The notes beneath the pieces are model-generated. The model was given only the letters and a program-made list of their open reading frames with translations. It did no database searches and had not been told where the DNA came from. This document shows, piece after piece, positions 1 through 10,756 of a stretch of DNA of 64,000 nt. Source of the DNA: Toxotes chatareus (Eukaryota > Chordata > Actinopteri > Toxotidae); NCBI GenBank assembly GCA_016801885.1, contig CM028902.1, positions 23,341,580 through 23,405,579 of the forward strand. The letters are read 5' to 3'. The translations under genes and the position numbers were made by a program. Within the stretch, counting starts at the first letter, position 1. Each line of letters opens with the position of its first letter.

Positions 1-669
1 CACGTATTTATTACTAACTAAAAAAGTAATTACTAAACACCAAAAGTTTGCCATTTTTTTCAGTACTTTGTTTCAGTGCTACTTCAAAGTTGCTGTCCAA
101 CAACTCCAAACCCACATGTTACAGTTTCTGTGGAAACAGAAAACAAGACACTGTGGCTGGAGGTATTTACTGACCATCAGGAGCCCCACTGACTGCACAC
201 AGCAGAGCTTACACACCCTCCAACTCTGAACAAACCCAGGTGATCTTTGAACATAGGCCTGTCAGTGGATAGCTACACCTTTACACATTGATGTAGGATG
301 AACAAAAATAGACTTTATACCATTTATTCTTTTTCCAGTCAATAACTGCAGATTATATTACATTCCCATCATGGGAGTTCTCAATGAAGTCAACTTCTTA
401 TTTAACGTATCAAACCAGAACAAAAGAAAGAAAGAAAGAGAGGATGCACTGGATGTGACACACACAGCCGCAGATGTAGTTACATTAATCACTGTTGTCT
501 CATATAAAATGCATCTGGATTCAACAATTTCTTGCTAATGTTAGCTAATATGTAAATAAATATGTAAATAACTGATGATAATTAATGACAAATGTAGATT
601 TGCTTTCTGTTATTGTGAGATAGCTAACATTAGCTAACTAAAATGTGTGAGCATTTTCTCATATACTCT

Positions 670-702
670 CAGTAAGGCACATTTTTTTTATGTGCCTTAC
701 TG
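670..702. repeat. 13-bp perfect inverted repeat with T7 loop
   Basis: CAGTAAGGCACAT at 670-682 is the exact reverse complement of 690-702, separated by seven T residues. It could fold as a hairpin in DNA or RNA. It may be the core of a small MITE; nothing else about its role is visible. Confidence 0.7.
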
Positions 703-1211
703 GGAAGCAGAGAGTGGGATAATAGGACTTCATCTACATTTGAATAGATGTAAGTATGATAATAGTGTTGTAAATTAGATGTCCACCAGCTACAGGTAAT
801 TTAGGCCAGATTTTAAACATTTTGGCAACAGACATGTTTTTGAGAGAGATTGTACCATGTAAAGAAATGTGTTGAAATGCATCTAAAATCACAGCTGTAG
901 TGTGACTGCATGGCCTGTGTTTTGGTTTGCATTTCTTATTTTTGGTTGGTGATTCATAGCTTTTCTTTGTGCTTCTCAGTTTTCTGAGCTTGATCATTGC
1001 AGTAAGTGGACAAATGTTCTAAGGGTATGAATTCTAAGTGTTCCGGCTCTGTTGCTTTTCCACTGGTCTGATAAACTGTCAGTCGTCTCCTGCCAAGAAG
1101 TACGGTGCCATTAGCATTCGGGCAGGGGCAAGGGGCAAAAGTTGAAACTAAGATAATTTACAGCAACAGCAGGATGTGTATGTATATCAAGCGGAGTGTA
1201 TGTGTGTTGTC

Positions 1212-1243
1212 CACCTATCTATAATCATCTATATAGATAGGTG
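1212..1243. repeat. 12-bp perfect inverted repeat
   Basis: CACCTATCTATA at 1212-1223 is the reverse complement of 1232-1243, with an 8-nt loop. No function is evident. Confidence 0.65.
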
Positions 1244-1496
1244 CAAGTTACTATCTTGATAATGCACCCTCAAAATAACAGTGAAATACTGCACCACCGA
1301 ACTCAGACCTGTTTTTTCTTAGTCTGTCGCACAATTACTTTCTGCTACCTCATTTTAAGCCTAACGCCCATGGGCGATCAGATGAACACATGCACTGGCT
1401 ATTTAAACAATGTGGGGGCTGAACGGAAAAATGTATACTGTTTGTGACAGGTTGCCTGTGTTTATGGGAAATGTTTTATTATGTTTATTATAAATG

Positions 1497-1537
1497 TTTA
1501 TGCTTTATGCAAACTATGTATTTGCATAAAGCATAAA
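1497..1537. repeat. 17-bp perfect inverted repeat
   Basis: The arm at 1497-1513 (TTTATGCTTTATGCAAA) is exactly the reverse complement of 1521-1537, with the 7-nt loop ctatgta. The octamer-like TTTGCAT occurs within the right arm. It may be an insertion footprint or MITE core. Confidence 0.75.
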
Positions 1538-4500
1538 AACCTACATACATAAGTTCATAATCAATGAAAAAAAAACTAAGCCAAGCATATATAATGAAAC
1601 TTTAATTTTGGTCTGGACAACATGTGAAAGGTACAAACATTTTTCTTTCCCACTGTGATGTATGCTCCACTCCTCTTTTTAATCTGCCTCACTTCTCTTA
1701 TCTTTTAAATCCTCTATTATCTTTTTTTTTTTTTCTAAAACCTGCCCCGCCCTTTCGCCTCTTGTGATCATGCCCCAGAAGAGAGTAGGTAGTGCAGGAG
1801 GAGGAGAAGAAAAGAAGAAAGAGAAGAGGACTTAGAGATTAGAACAAAGACAGCAGGAAAGGGGCTGAATGTCAAGAGAGAGGAGAGAATAAGGATAAGA
1901 AAGAAGGAAAAAGGAGAGAGGGAGCAACGGCTCTACAGCAGCCAACCACATCTCAGTGATGAGGTGTGAGGATTAGTTGTATCTGAAGCAACGCCCCCGC
2001 TATGCTCTCCAAATGAGTATTATCTCCCTCTCAACCCCTCCTGCGTTGGCACAAGAGCAACAGCTCATACAATGCCATGTTGTCAGGGCTGGGAAGAGGA
2101 GGGAGTCCAACACGCATTATGTGTAGCAGGTGGCAGGCAGCCCTGAGGAAAAAATAGGCAACTATTGGTAGATGGTGATCTGTGTGTCTGACTATGCAAT
2201 AGTGATACAAGGATTTGGACAGGAGAGTGGGATTGCTGTGGACTGTAGAAATGTGGTTGATGGTTTGTGAGAAATTAGATCATACAATGCGGTTACTTTA
2301 CATATAACTGAGTATTTCCAGATGTGTTGTCTGTGGCCCTTAAAGCTGCAGTAATCAATATCTTTTATGTTTTCAGAGGGACAAATTACTACATGCAACA
2401 TGCTAGATGTCAATAACTGTGATGTATTACCCAGATTTGCGGTTCAGTGTGTTTTGTGTGTATTTAGTGTCTTTCAGCTCAGTGTTTTGGTTTTAAAGTT
2501 TGTAACTTTATTGGTCTGGTTCACCTTCACTGCTCCCATCAGCAGTGTTTCCAGGTACAGACAGTGAGCAGCTGTTTTCAGTGAAAAAGGTCTGATAAAC
2601 TCACTCTACACAACCTGACCAGCAGCTACAAGCTAGAGATGACAGAGGAACATGTAGGAACCAGATTTTATTCCTCAGATGTTAGTGAAGACCAAGACAG
2701 AGCTAAAAGGACGGTGAATTTTGGACTTACCTCTGTTAGGTTGCCAACAATTCAACTCTAGATTAATGTTAATATTGCTCCGTGTCTGCTAACATGTTTC
2801 CCATGGTTGACCTTGAGTCGGGATTGTTTTGTCAAGCTGCTGCTCCTAATGTCAAGAATGAATGTTCCTTAACTTTTTAGGTAACATGGATGAAATTTCT
2901 AAACCATTAACAGCCACACAGTTGCACGTCAACAGATCCACCTTCATCACAACTGAGCAAACTGAATAACATGGAATAAGTGTTGTGCTTTGTATTTTTT
3001 GACATAAAAAAGCTGTATCAGCTGTAAATTACCAACATGCCTTTCATCTTTCAAAAATTCTTTTTCAAAAACCTGTTCAAACCCAATTCAAATTCTTACA
3101 TTCTTATTGTATCTTATATGAAGTAATGCACCATATGAAGTAAACATGGACATCACCCACATCAAAGCAGCACGTCTATGGATCCCAAACATCTGTGTGT
3201 GTGTGTGTTACACAGCACACTGCATGGCTAGAAGGTGTTTTGTTGCTTGGTGGGTGGTTATTATGTGAAAACATGTCATCACTCTTTACCACGCAAAAAA
3301 AAAAAAATACTGTAACATTTTACTCATGCAGCTGAAAGAAAATACAATATTTTAACAGGAGCTCTTGTAGGAACAGTTCACATTTCATCCGTTGTTATCT
3401 TCAAGGACACCCTGGGGTGCCCAGAGTGAGCTCAAGTGGCACAGTGAGGTTATAGCAAAGGTTAAGCAATTCAGTATAACACACAGTACTAACATTCAAT
3501 TCATTAGGATTCAATTCACTGAGTCTGTTTCTCAAAATTATACAGTTTAAACCAGGTTGATTTTCATGTGACATTTTGAAGCAATCAATGCTTTGACGTA
3601 GGTTAGAGCTTTTTTTTTTAACACAGGTGCCAATCAGAATCAGAAATACTAAAATAAATACCCAGTTGGAAATGACAGTGGTGAAGAAAGAGATTATTAC
3701 GTAACAACATCTGAAGTAACAGGTTACGTCCTAAAATTGTACAAGGATAGCCTGTAACTGCAAATGTAAGATATTAACAGCTCGCACAGTATTATAGTGT
3801 ACTTATTAATCCAGTAATCCATGAATTATTTTGTTTGCATTCAGCTCTTACAGCTCCTATAAGTCCTACACCAATATGGATTGAACCTCATGAAGTTCTT
3901 TTCACTGGGTGCTTCTCATTTGTCTCAAATGTCTTCTTGTTTCCCTAACTTGCATCTAATCTTTGCATCTTACGGTTTGTCCACACTGAAATGGTTTCAG
4001 CTGCGTTTTTCAGCTGACGGTCTCAGGTGTGTCTGATAGAACTGACATATTCCTATTTTCATCAATCTAGCTGTCTACATAGGCCGACTAACAGCTTTTG
4101 TAAACGTGACCCGAAGCTCATTTTTAGGCTTCAAGTTTATCTTCTTCCAGTGTAGACACGATGTCCCTTGCTTCCATTTTAAGATTTGAGTGAGTAACAT
4201 CCATGAATGAGATTCAAAGAAATGCTGTGAGGAGTGAGGAATCGATGAAACATGTCTTTAGTGAAATGAGATGTCCTATTCTCTGAAGTGTCATCTGAGC
4301 TAACATCAATTTCTGATGACGGCTGTACATCTGCTCCGATTACAGACTTCTGCGAGGGATGGTCTCGTGTGTCCTTGCTCAGGCCTCCTTCAGGTCCTCG
4401 CTCGTCTGAACGTTAATAAGGGAAGTGAGACATCCATCATGATGGCGGAATGAAATCATCTCTGGGTCACCTGAGGAGTGAAGAGACGTGAGAATAAGGT

Positions 4501-4765
4501 AATGAGAAGAACTCCACTGCTTAAAGGAACTTTAAACAAAATGGTTTTAGTCCTGTTAATCCTCTGTGATGAGAGGGAAAAGTCAGGGGATCACCAAAAT
4601 CCTCCTCTGGTCTCCATAGATATCTGTTCTAAATTTTACGGATATCCATCCAATTGTTGTTGGAACATTTACTGAAAGCCAGTGTCAGCATCATGGCGGT
4701 GCTACATGTTCAACAGACAGAGTGATATCACCATCCCGTCCAAATCACATACAAGAGCACAAACG

Positions 4766-5029
4766 TTAAAGGTGTGTTAGAGGCACCTTAATGTCTGCTC
4801 TGACGTGGATAGGGAGCCAATGAAGGGACGATAAAATTGGTGTAATGAGGTCAGATTTTCTGGATTTAGTTAAAATTATAGCTGTAGCATTCTGATTCAA
4901 AGTCCCTAATGTAAAGCCTGATTTAAACCCGTCTAAATTTCTAGATAAAATAGCAACACCTAATCCAGTAATCCAGTTATCAACAAAACCTGCCAGCCAG
5001 TGGTTCAGAGAAGTAAGCCTGCTGTACAT
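4766..5029 (-). pseudogene. Non-LTR retrotransposon reverse-transcriptase fragment
   Basis: The minus strand encodes a short open frame whose C-terminal half reads LTKSRKSDLITPILSSLHWL. This closely resembles the 'LTRTRKRDHITPVLxSLHWLPV' stretch near the end of the reverse-transcriptase domain in L2/CR1/Rex-type LINEs common in fish. The upstream part of the frame does not match the expected preceding motifs, so the copy is truncated and rearranged. There is no endonuclease domain. It is a dead fragment, and the exact family is uncertain. Confidence 0.5.
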
Positions 5030-5344
5030 CTAATCAGTACCCCACACGGGTAAGAGACCGCAGACAAACAGTGGCAAACTCTGCCGACAAGGCAACTAGT
5101 ATCAGGAGAAGATAAGCAACGTTTTAAGAGTAAGGACTGAGAAGAATGAAAATATTAAACAGAAACGAGTAGAAGGAGCAGGCAGCAGTAGTCAGTCTCA
5201 CAGAAAACCACAACATGTCACAGGAAGCGTCCCTGCATCAGCAGGGAGCAAATCCACAAAATCAAAAGTAGGACACCTATGTAACCGCACAGGTTAACAT
5301 AGTAGCGTGGTATCCTAGCAACTAGGTGACACTAATTTTATGCA

Positions 5345-5587
5345 ATGGCTAAAACATGGATTTGGAGAAGGCTGCACTACTTTGCATTACCTTTGATCAA
5401 ATTAGAAAAAATTGAAACAAGAAACATGTGGGTGCAAAGTACTATCTCCACCATAGAACCACATGGGGACTTTCATGCATTGGTTCAGGAGGTGAAGCTA
5501 CATGTTGAACGATTCGATTTGTATTTCAGAAAACTACCTATCAAAAAGCAATTTCCAGACCATCTACTGGCCATTTGCTTGAGGTAA
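5345..5587 (+). pseudogene. PIF/Harbinger transposase N-terminal fragment
   Basis: This 80-codon frame contains MWVQST..., GDFHALVQEVKL and ERFDLYFRKLP. They are spaced like the N-terminal region of PIF/Harbinger (HARBI1-like) transposases, which typically read WVHPI...R...GEFHxLxxELR...RFxxYFRMS. The frame stops right after this region, and the DDE catalytic core is absent. The stop overlaps a GAG|GTAAGA donor-like sequence at 5582-5590, so the original coding sequence could have been spliced there. I recognise the family by motif spacing only. It is a truncated remnant, not a host gene. Confidence 0.5.
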
Positions 5588-5589
5588 GA

Positions 5590-6685
5590 AAAATCTAAAT
5601 AACATGGGTGCATTCATTTTTGGACTATTCCATCTCTAAATGTCTGAGCTGATGTCTGCAGTGACATATTTATCTTGTTCCCTTGCCTAGAGAGAACATA
5701 TATAATGTAGGAGAAATAAACAGACACATTTAATTAAACATTCGTGCTGCACCCAGACACTCAGGCAGATGTGAGACTGTTGTGTGACATGTAATGTCTT
5801 TATTTCCGCACTTTACAACAAAAATGAGGCAGTATATGTTCACTCACAGTCCGCCTGCATGTTTTCTCTGCTGCTAAAAACTACAACCTTCTTTTCTCAC
5901 TATGCAAAGTACAATAACAAGGAACACTTTTTCTACTTCTGCTTCACCGCTCACTTCAAAGCTCTGTCGTTCGGAGCAGAACCTTTCCCACTAAATCCAG
6001 CTGTAGAAATAAATGCTAAAAATGAACTAACATTTCTTAATATTATTTCCTAATTACGTTCCTTTAACAGCCTGGTTATAGAACAATAGTGTAGCTCTCT
6101 AGACTCAGTACACACAAAAGTTAAACTTATCTCTGGACCAATATTTCTTCCAGTAGATTGGACTGTTATATATTTGGTAGCGTGTTAATAATGTTTTAAT
6201 TCACATTACGTAACTGTCACATTTAATAACTGTGGATGACTCTGGCAGCAGTGGTAAAGCTGGTCTCAGTTGGTTGTGTGGTTGAAGCAGCCTGTGACAG
6301 AAACACCACATCTAATTTGCCAGGCTGTTAACAAGACAATTTTAAGACTTTGATCTAAAAGCTTGTGACACATCGACAGATATCAATTGATTCCACATGA
6401 CACAAACACGTCAGAAAAAGCTGCCGTTGTCTGTCAGAGCGTTTATGAAGGAATTTTATCTCTCATCCTTCAGACTTGTCATGTAGAATTACACATCATT
6501 CATGGTCGGCAGTCACCTTTTCTCCAAAAAAAGACTTTATTTTATAATTTAGGAATTCAGCTGACATTGTAGTCTAGAGCAATTTACAGAAAACTAGTTG
6601 GGTCTCAGTTTATTTGCTCCAGGCCAGTGTTGAGGATACATGGCTACTGATGGACACGTTGGGAAATTGCAGAGATTGATGCTGT
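5590..6685. other. Intergenic, nothing recognised
   Basis: AT-rich sequence with short chance frames only. The remainder of the Harbinger element cannot be traced here. Confidence 0.4.
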
Positions 6686-6686
6686 G

Positions 6687-6688
<2 letters not shown>

Positions 6689-6729
<41 letters not shown>
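6689..6729. repeat. (CA)n microsatellite
   Basis: About 20 uninterrupted CA units. The His/Thr open frame across it is a repeat artefact. Confidence 0.95.
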
Positions 6730-7094
6730 AGCAAACCAGAGGTTTTTACAACAATACACTTATTTGCTTAGGAGATCATCGTATCACCAACTATCCTTGT
6801 AGACTGGACTTCTACCTCTGCATTCCACATAAAAGGTACAAGAGATTCAGGTCTATTCATTGCTCTGGCTTTGAATGGTGGACAGTACAAATCACCTGTT
6901 GAACTAAATGTCTGATTATAGCCATTCTCTGGTAAAGTTCACTAAAACAATGACAATATTCTGTATTTTTGATAATAACATTCGGTGACTTACAGATCCT
7001 GCTCATGGTGTGGAAATCACAGACAACTGTCACTCAACTTAGTAAATAGCACCAGAGAGCTTTTTAGCCTCTTTTAACTAATTGTTTTGGTTTT

Positions 7095-7262
7095 ACAGAA
7101 CATTGACTGCACGGTCCAGTGTTGGTGAGTCTGTGTCCACTGCAGCCTCAGGTCTCTGTCCTTGGCTGACAGGACTGGAACCTGATGTGGTCTCTGCTGT
7201 TGTGGTCCATCCACCACCAGGTTGGACGTGTTGTTTTTCTGTTCCTAATTAAGTGCTCACTG
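7095..7262 (-). mobile_element. Tc1-like transposon fragment, reversed copy
   Basis: The reverse complement of about 7110-7230 is nearly identical to 8290-8412 (CAACAGCAGAGACCA, TCCAGTCCTGTCAGCCAAG, GACCTGAGGCTGCAGTGG). It therefore belongs to the same Tc1-like family as the copy at 8019. It is followed by GTTCCTAATTAAGTGCTCAC (7241-7260), which resembles the family's terminal inverted repeat (GTTCCTAATAAAGTGCTCG). So this is a heavily deleted element retaining one end and one internal piece. Confidence 0.7.
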
Positions 7263-8018
7263 AGTGTATAGTATAACACAGACATGTCTTCACAACTCTT
7301 CAGCGTTCGATAACGTGGTACAGCATGTGCTCATTGAATGAATGATTGAGGCATACATCTATATAATTCAAATGTCTTTAAATTAGATTAGGCTCCAGTG
7401 TGACTGTTAAATGCTGTTTAGCAGTCAGAGAGCAGAGAGTGTCTGCATTAGTTTGAAGTCGCTGTCTAGTCAGTCAGACTGTGATGTGCTAAGTAGGTCA
7501 CACTGCCAATGAGACAAAAGAAACACATACAAGGAAAAGAAAAGATGCTGGATGGATGGATGAATAAACATAGCGATGGATGGCTCCTTTGAAACAAATA
7601 CAGGTTTGAGTTTCCCTGTTCTGAATAATCTTCACTTGCAAAACTGAAAAGCTGCAAACAGGATTTTCATGTGAATTTCCAAAACTCTGTTATGATGGCA
7701 AACATTACAGAAACCTTATAGAATCAGCATAACAGCCTCAATATGAAGCATCAAAACCTCTTTTAAAGAATATTCACTTTAATGACCTGAAAGCATAACG
7801 AGTCAAGTAAAGATTCACCAGTACAGTTCATGCATGTGATAAGCATTTGCATTTTGTGTTGTGGATATGAAATGTGGATAATAGCCACAAGTAAATTCAA
7901 TTTGATTTTTGAATTTTTGAATTTTGCGATAGGTTATTTTAATTAAAAAGTGTCAAATCAACAAAGGTAACGGATTCATGCTGAACTGAAAGAAAGATAT
8001 TAAGAGTTAATGTACATT

Positions 8019-8770
8019 CGCCGAGCACTTTATTAGGAACAGCTTACTCATGCAGTTAGTGCTGCAATTAAACAATCAGCCAATCATGTGGCAGCAGTGC
8101 AAAGCAGAACACAGCAGTCTTTAGTGTCATAACTCAGAATGGAGCCAAAAACAAAAACCATCCAGGGAAGCAGCAGCTCTGTGGAAAGAAACACCTTGTC
8201 GATGAGAGAGGTCAGAGGTCAGACTGGTTGGAGCTGACAGAAAGGCTACGCTAACTCAGATAACCACTCTGTACAACTGTGGGGAACAGAGAAGCTTCTC
8301 AGAGTGAACAACACATCCAACCTTAAGGTGGATGGACTACAACAGCAGAGACCATGTCAGGTTCCAGTCCTGTCAGCCAAGAGCAGAGACCTGAGGCTGC
8401 AGTGGAAACTGGTTTCATAAGATAAGATAAGATAAACCTTTAATAGTCCCACAATGGGGAAATTACACTGTTACAGCAGCAAAGAGAAGATGCAATAGGG
8501 TACAGGCACTCAGAATTTACAGATAAACAATGATGAACATGACAGTGAGTTCAGTGAACTTCAGTGGCCTCCACAGTTTCCAGACCTGAATCCAGTAGAA
8601 CACCTGTGGGATGTGGTAGAACAGGAGATTGGCAGCTTGAATGTGAAGCTGACAAATCTGCAGAAATGATGTGATGAATCGTGTCAACATGGAGCAGAAC
8701 CTCAGAGGAAAGTTTCCAACATCTTGTGGAATCAATGACACGAAGAACTGAGGCAGGATATTTGAATGAA
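8019..8770 (+). mobile_element. Degraded Tc1-like transposon with nested insertion
   Basis: It begins with CGAGCACTTTATTAGGAACA, the terminal inverted repeat of a widespread fish Tc1-like family. It then carries transposase-coding sequence: 'GTCAGACTGGTTGGAGCTGACAG...' and, further on, sequence encoding WPPQFPDLNPVEHLWDVVEQ, the DDE-region signature PDLNPIEHLWD of Tc1 transposases. The middle of the transposase gene is missing: the frame jumps from GGCTGCAGTGG to AAACTGGTTTCA around 8400-8417. A retroelement tail interrupts the rest at 8418-8533. The right terminal repeat is not found. It is a non-functional pseudogene copy. Confidence 0.85.
8418..8533. mobile_element. Retroelement 3'-tail insertion nested in the Tc1-like copy
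   Basis: The segment starts with a GATAA tandem (ataagataagataagataaa) and continues CTTTAATAGTCCCACAATGG. This is a dispersed fish repeat tail ('CTTTATTGATCCCACAATGGGGAAATT' type). It lies exactly between GGTTTCA and TGAACATGACAGTGAG, which are contiguous in intact Tc1-like copies as I remember them, so it inserted after the transposon did. Confidence 0.65.
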
Positions 8771-8799
8771 GTTCTCTTCCCATAGATCAACATTCAGAC

Positions 8800-10060
8800 A
8801 AGCACTCTCCCAGCTGTGCCTCATGATAGTGACTAGTTTCTGACAGTGTTAGTAAGAAGCCATTTGGGGGCAAAATCCCACTAGGATGTTTGTTGAAGAC
8901 AGACAGTATCAAGACCATAAAATGGGAGACCTGAGGATAATCAACTATAAGGAAGTCTTTTTTCATTTACTGTCCCTGGTCTGAGAGGCACCTCATTCAG
9001 CTGCATGCTGTTTGGAGGATGCACAGAGAACTCCTTCCTCCTTAAAAATGTTCAGTTTTCAGCCCCTCCCTTCTCTTGTGTCCTCGTTCAACCCTGCACC
9101 CACAAGTGCTCTGATTGGGTTGGTTGTTTCTCCAAATGCCTTTTCACTGTAACATTGCCATATGATTCAGATGTAGTGGCTCAGATCTCTGGAACCAGGA
9201 CAGGTAGAACAGATGGTAGTCCCAGAATCTCCTGTGATTCCAAAAGCGCATCAGACTTTGGCAAAATTTGGACCAACAGCATTGTGTTCAAGATATGACC
9301 GTCCTCACAGATCAGCCCCAGCCCTGCTCTCCTGCATTATCTGAAGAACATGGCACATCAGGGCACACACCAAACACTGTTGTCCACCATCACCCTGTCG
9401 ACAAAACATTTGCTGGTGCAGGGAATTGATCTGGACAACAAGATTTGCTCTTCTAAGCATTGCTCAAACAACATACAGTTTCAGTTCTTATATCTGTTCT
9501 TATAGATATGCTAAATGCTATGAAATGCTAAAGTTTAACATGGTGGGGCTGAAGTCAGCGATCTACCAGGGACACATGGATGATTTTGGAATCACTGGTC
9601 CGATCACTTCATGCCCCAGTTTCCCAAACATGGTCAGTTCCTTTGACAGTATTTTAAACCAGAAAAAAAAGCTGTTCTGTGCGTGTGTGGGTGTGAGGAT
9701 GTCTGTAAGCCGATATGACGTCTTTTTTTTTTTTCATTTGTCAGAATTGGATGTTCAGAGGAGGATATTTTCTTTCAGATTTCGATTAATATGTTCCCTT
9801 TTTGCCAGTGTGTTCTAAAAAGCATGAGTAATTGTGTGTGCCAACTCAGAGCTGCAGTGTCCTGCTTTCAAGAACAAGATGAACACACACACACAGCATG
9901 GTCATACACACATTATCTCTCTCTCCAACAGACTCAACTCCAACTATTCTTCTTTCTTTACTCTTATTTCCTTCTTTCCTGTCTTCTCTCTACTCTAAGT
10001 ATTTCTTCTCTTCTCCTTCATTTGTCACTTCTTCCCCCCCTCAGTTCTCGGTGCTGTGAT
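8800..10060. other. Intergenic, nothing recognised
   Basis: No recognisable exon. The open frame at 9426-9818 and the one following it cross homopolymer and pyrimidine tracts and show no family resemblance. Confidence 0.4.
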
Positions 10061-10330
10061 CTTCAGTGTGCTGCATCATTGGTGAAGCCACGTGCTCTCT
10101 GTTTATCATCAGGAAGGGGAGGGAGAAAGAGGGAGAGAAAGAGAGAGAGAGTGTGTGATGAAGTCTCTGCCTCTCTCTCTCTCGCTCTCATTTTGTCTGG
10201 TGCACCCATAGACACACCAACTCGGCTTTGTATACTCATCCAGTCCTTAGCAGCCTGTGGGACGCACACACGGACACAGAGACCAAAAACCAGACTGTAC
10301 TGCCTGGAGAAACTCTGAACTACTCCACAG
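10061..10330 (+). promoter_or_regulatory. ndrg4: Candidate distal promoter and 5' UTR exon of ndrg4
   Basis: A denser block holds an E-box CACGTG (10089-10094), a GAGA tract (about 10120-10156), a CT tract (10171-10190) and ends in CTCCACAG|GTACAGTAAA, a good splice donor at 10331. The MAGIKEQQF exon at 30485 has its own acceptor and so needs an upstream noncoding exon. This is the best candidate I found on the same strand. Joined to that exon, the frame upstream of the ATG is open for about 28 codons but contains no other ATG. No TATA box is evident. The link across 20 kb is an inference. Confidence 0.35.
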
Positions 10331-10705
10331 GTACAGTAAAGCTTTATCTGTCTGGAACATGATATTTTTAGGCAGTTTATGTCTAAGAATGTTTTTGAAA
10401 CAATCGTCCTGAAGTGTTTTTGTACCAAAATCAAGGCTAAAACTCTTTGAGAAGCTGATATGAGCACAATGTTTTGAGTTTATCCTCTATTTATCCTCTT
10501 ACTTTATCGATTTAAGCTTCCATGTGCTGTAGCTGCTTTGTTGTAGAGGAGGAAGAGGAGGACGTTAAAATGAGGACAGGATTTTTGGCACGGTGTCTGT
10601 GAATACTGGTGCTGAGGCTTTGTACTCTATACTTTACTTCACACCCCACCCACCCACCCATCCCTCCACCACACACACGCACACTTATACACACACACAC
10701 ACACC

Positions 10706-10756
<51 letters not shown>

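Larger units (their letters stand above)
1..4760. other. Intergenic sequence, no gene seen
   Basis: I see no exon with convincing splice signals and no protein I recognise. The stretch is AT-rich and contains three short perfect hairpins (listed separately), a purine-rich tract around 1795-1925, and several dispersed-repeat-like segments. One of these begins near 2343 and shares its first ~22 bases with sequence near 23345. The open frames are short and have no recognisable composition. Confidence 0.5.

Noticed and set aside
9791..10318. 175-codon + frame and overlapping minus frame
   Set aside because: They run through CA, CT and GAGA tracts; the Ser/Leu-rich content comes from pyrimidine bias.
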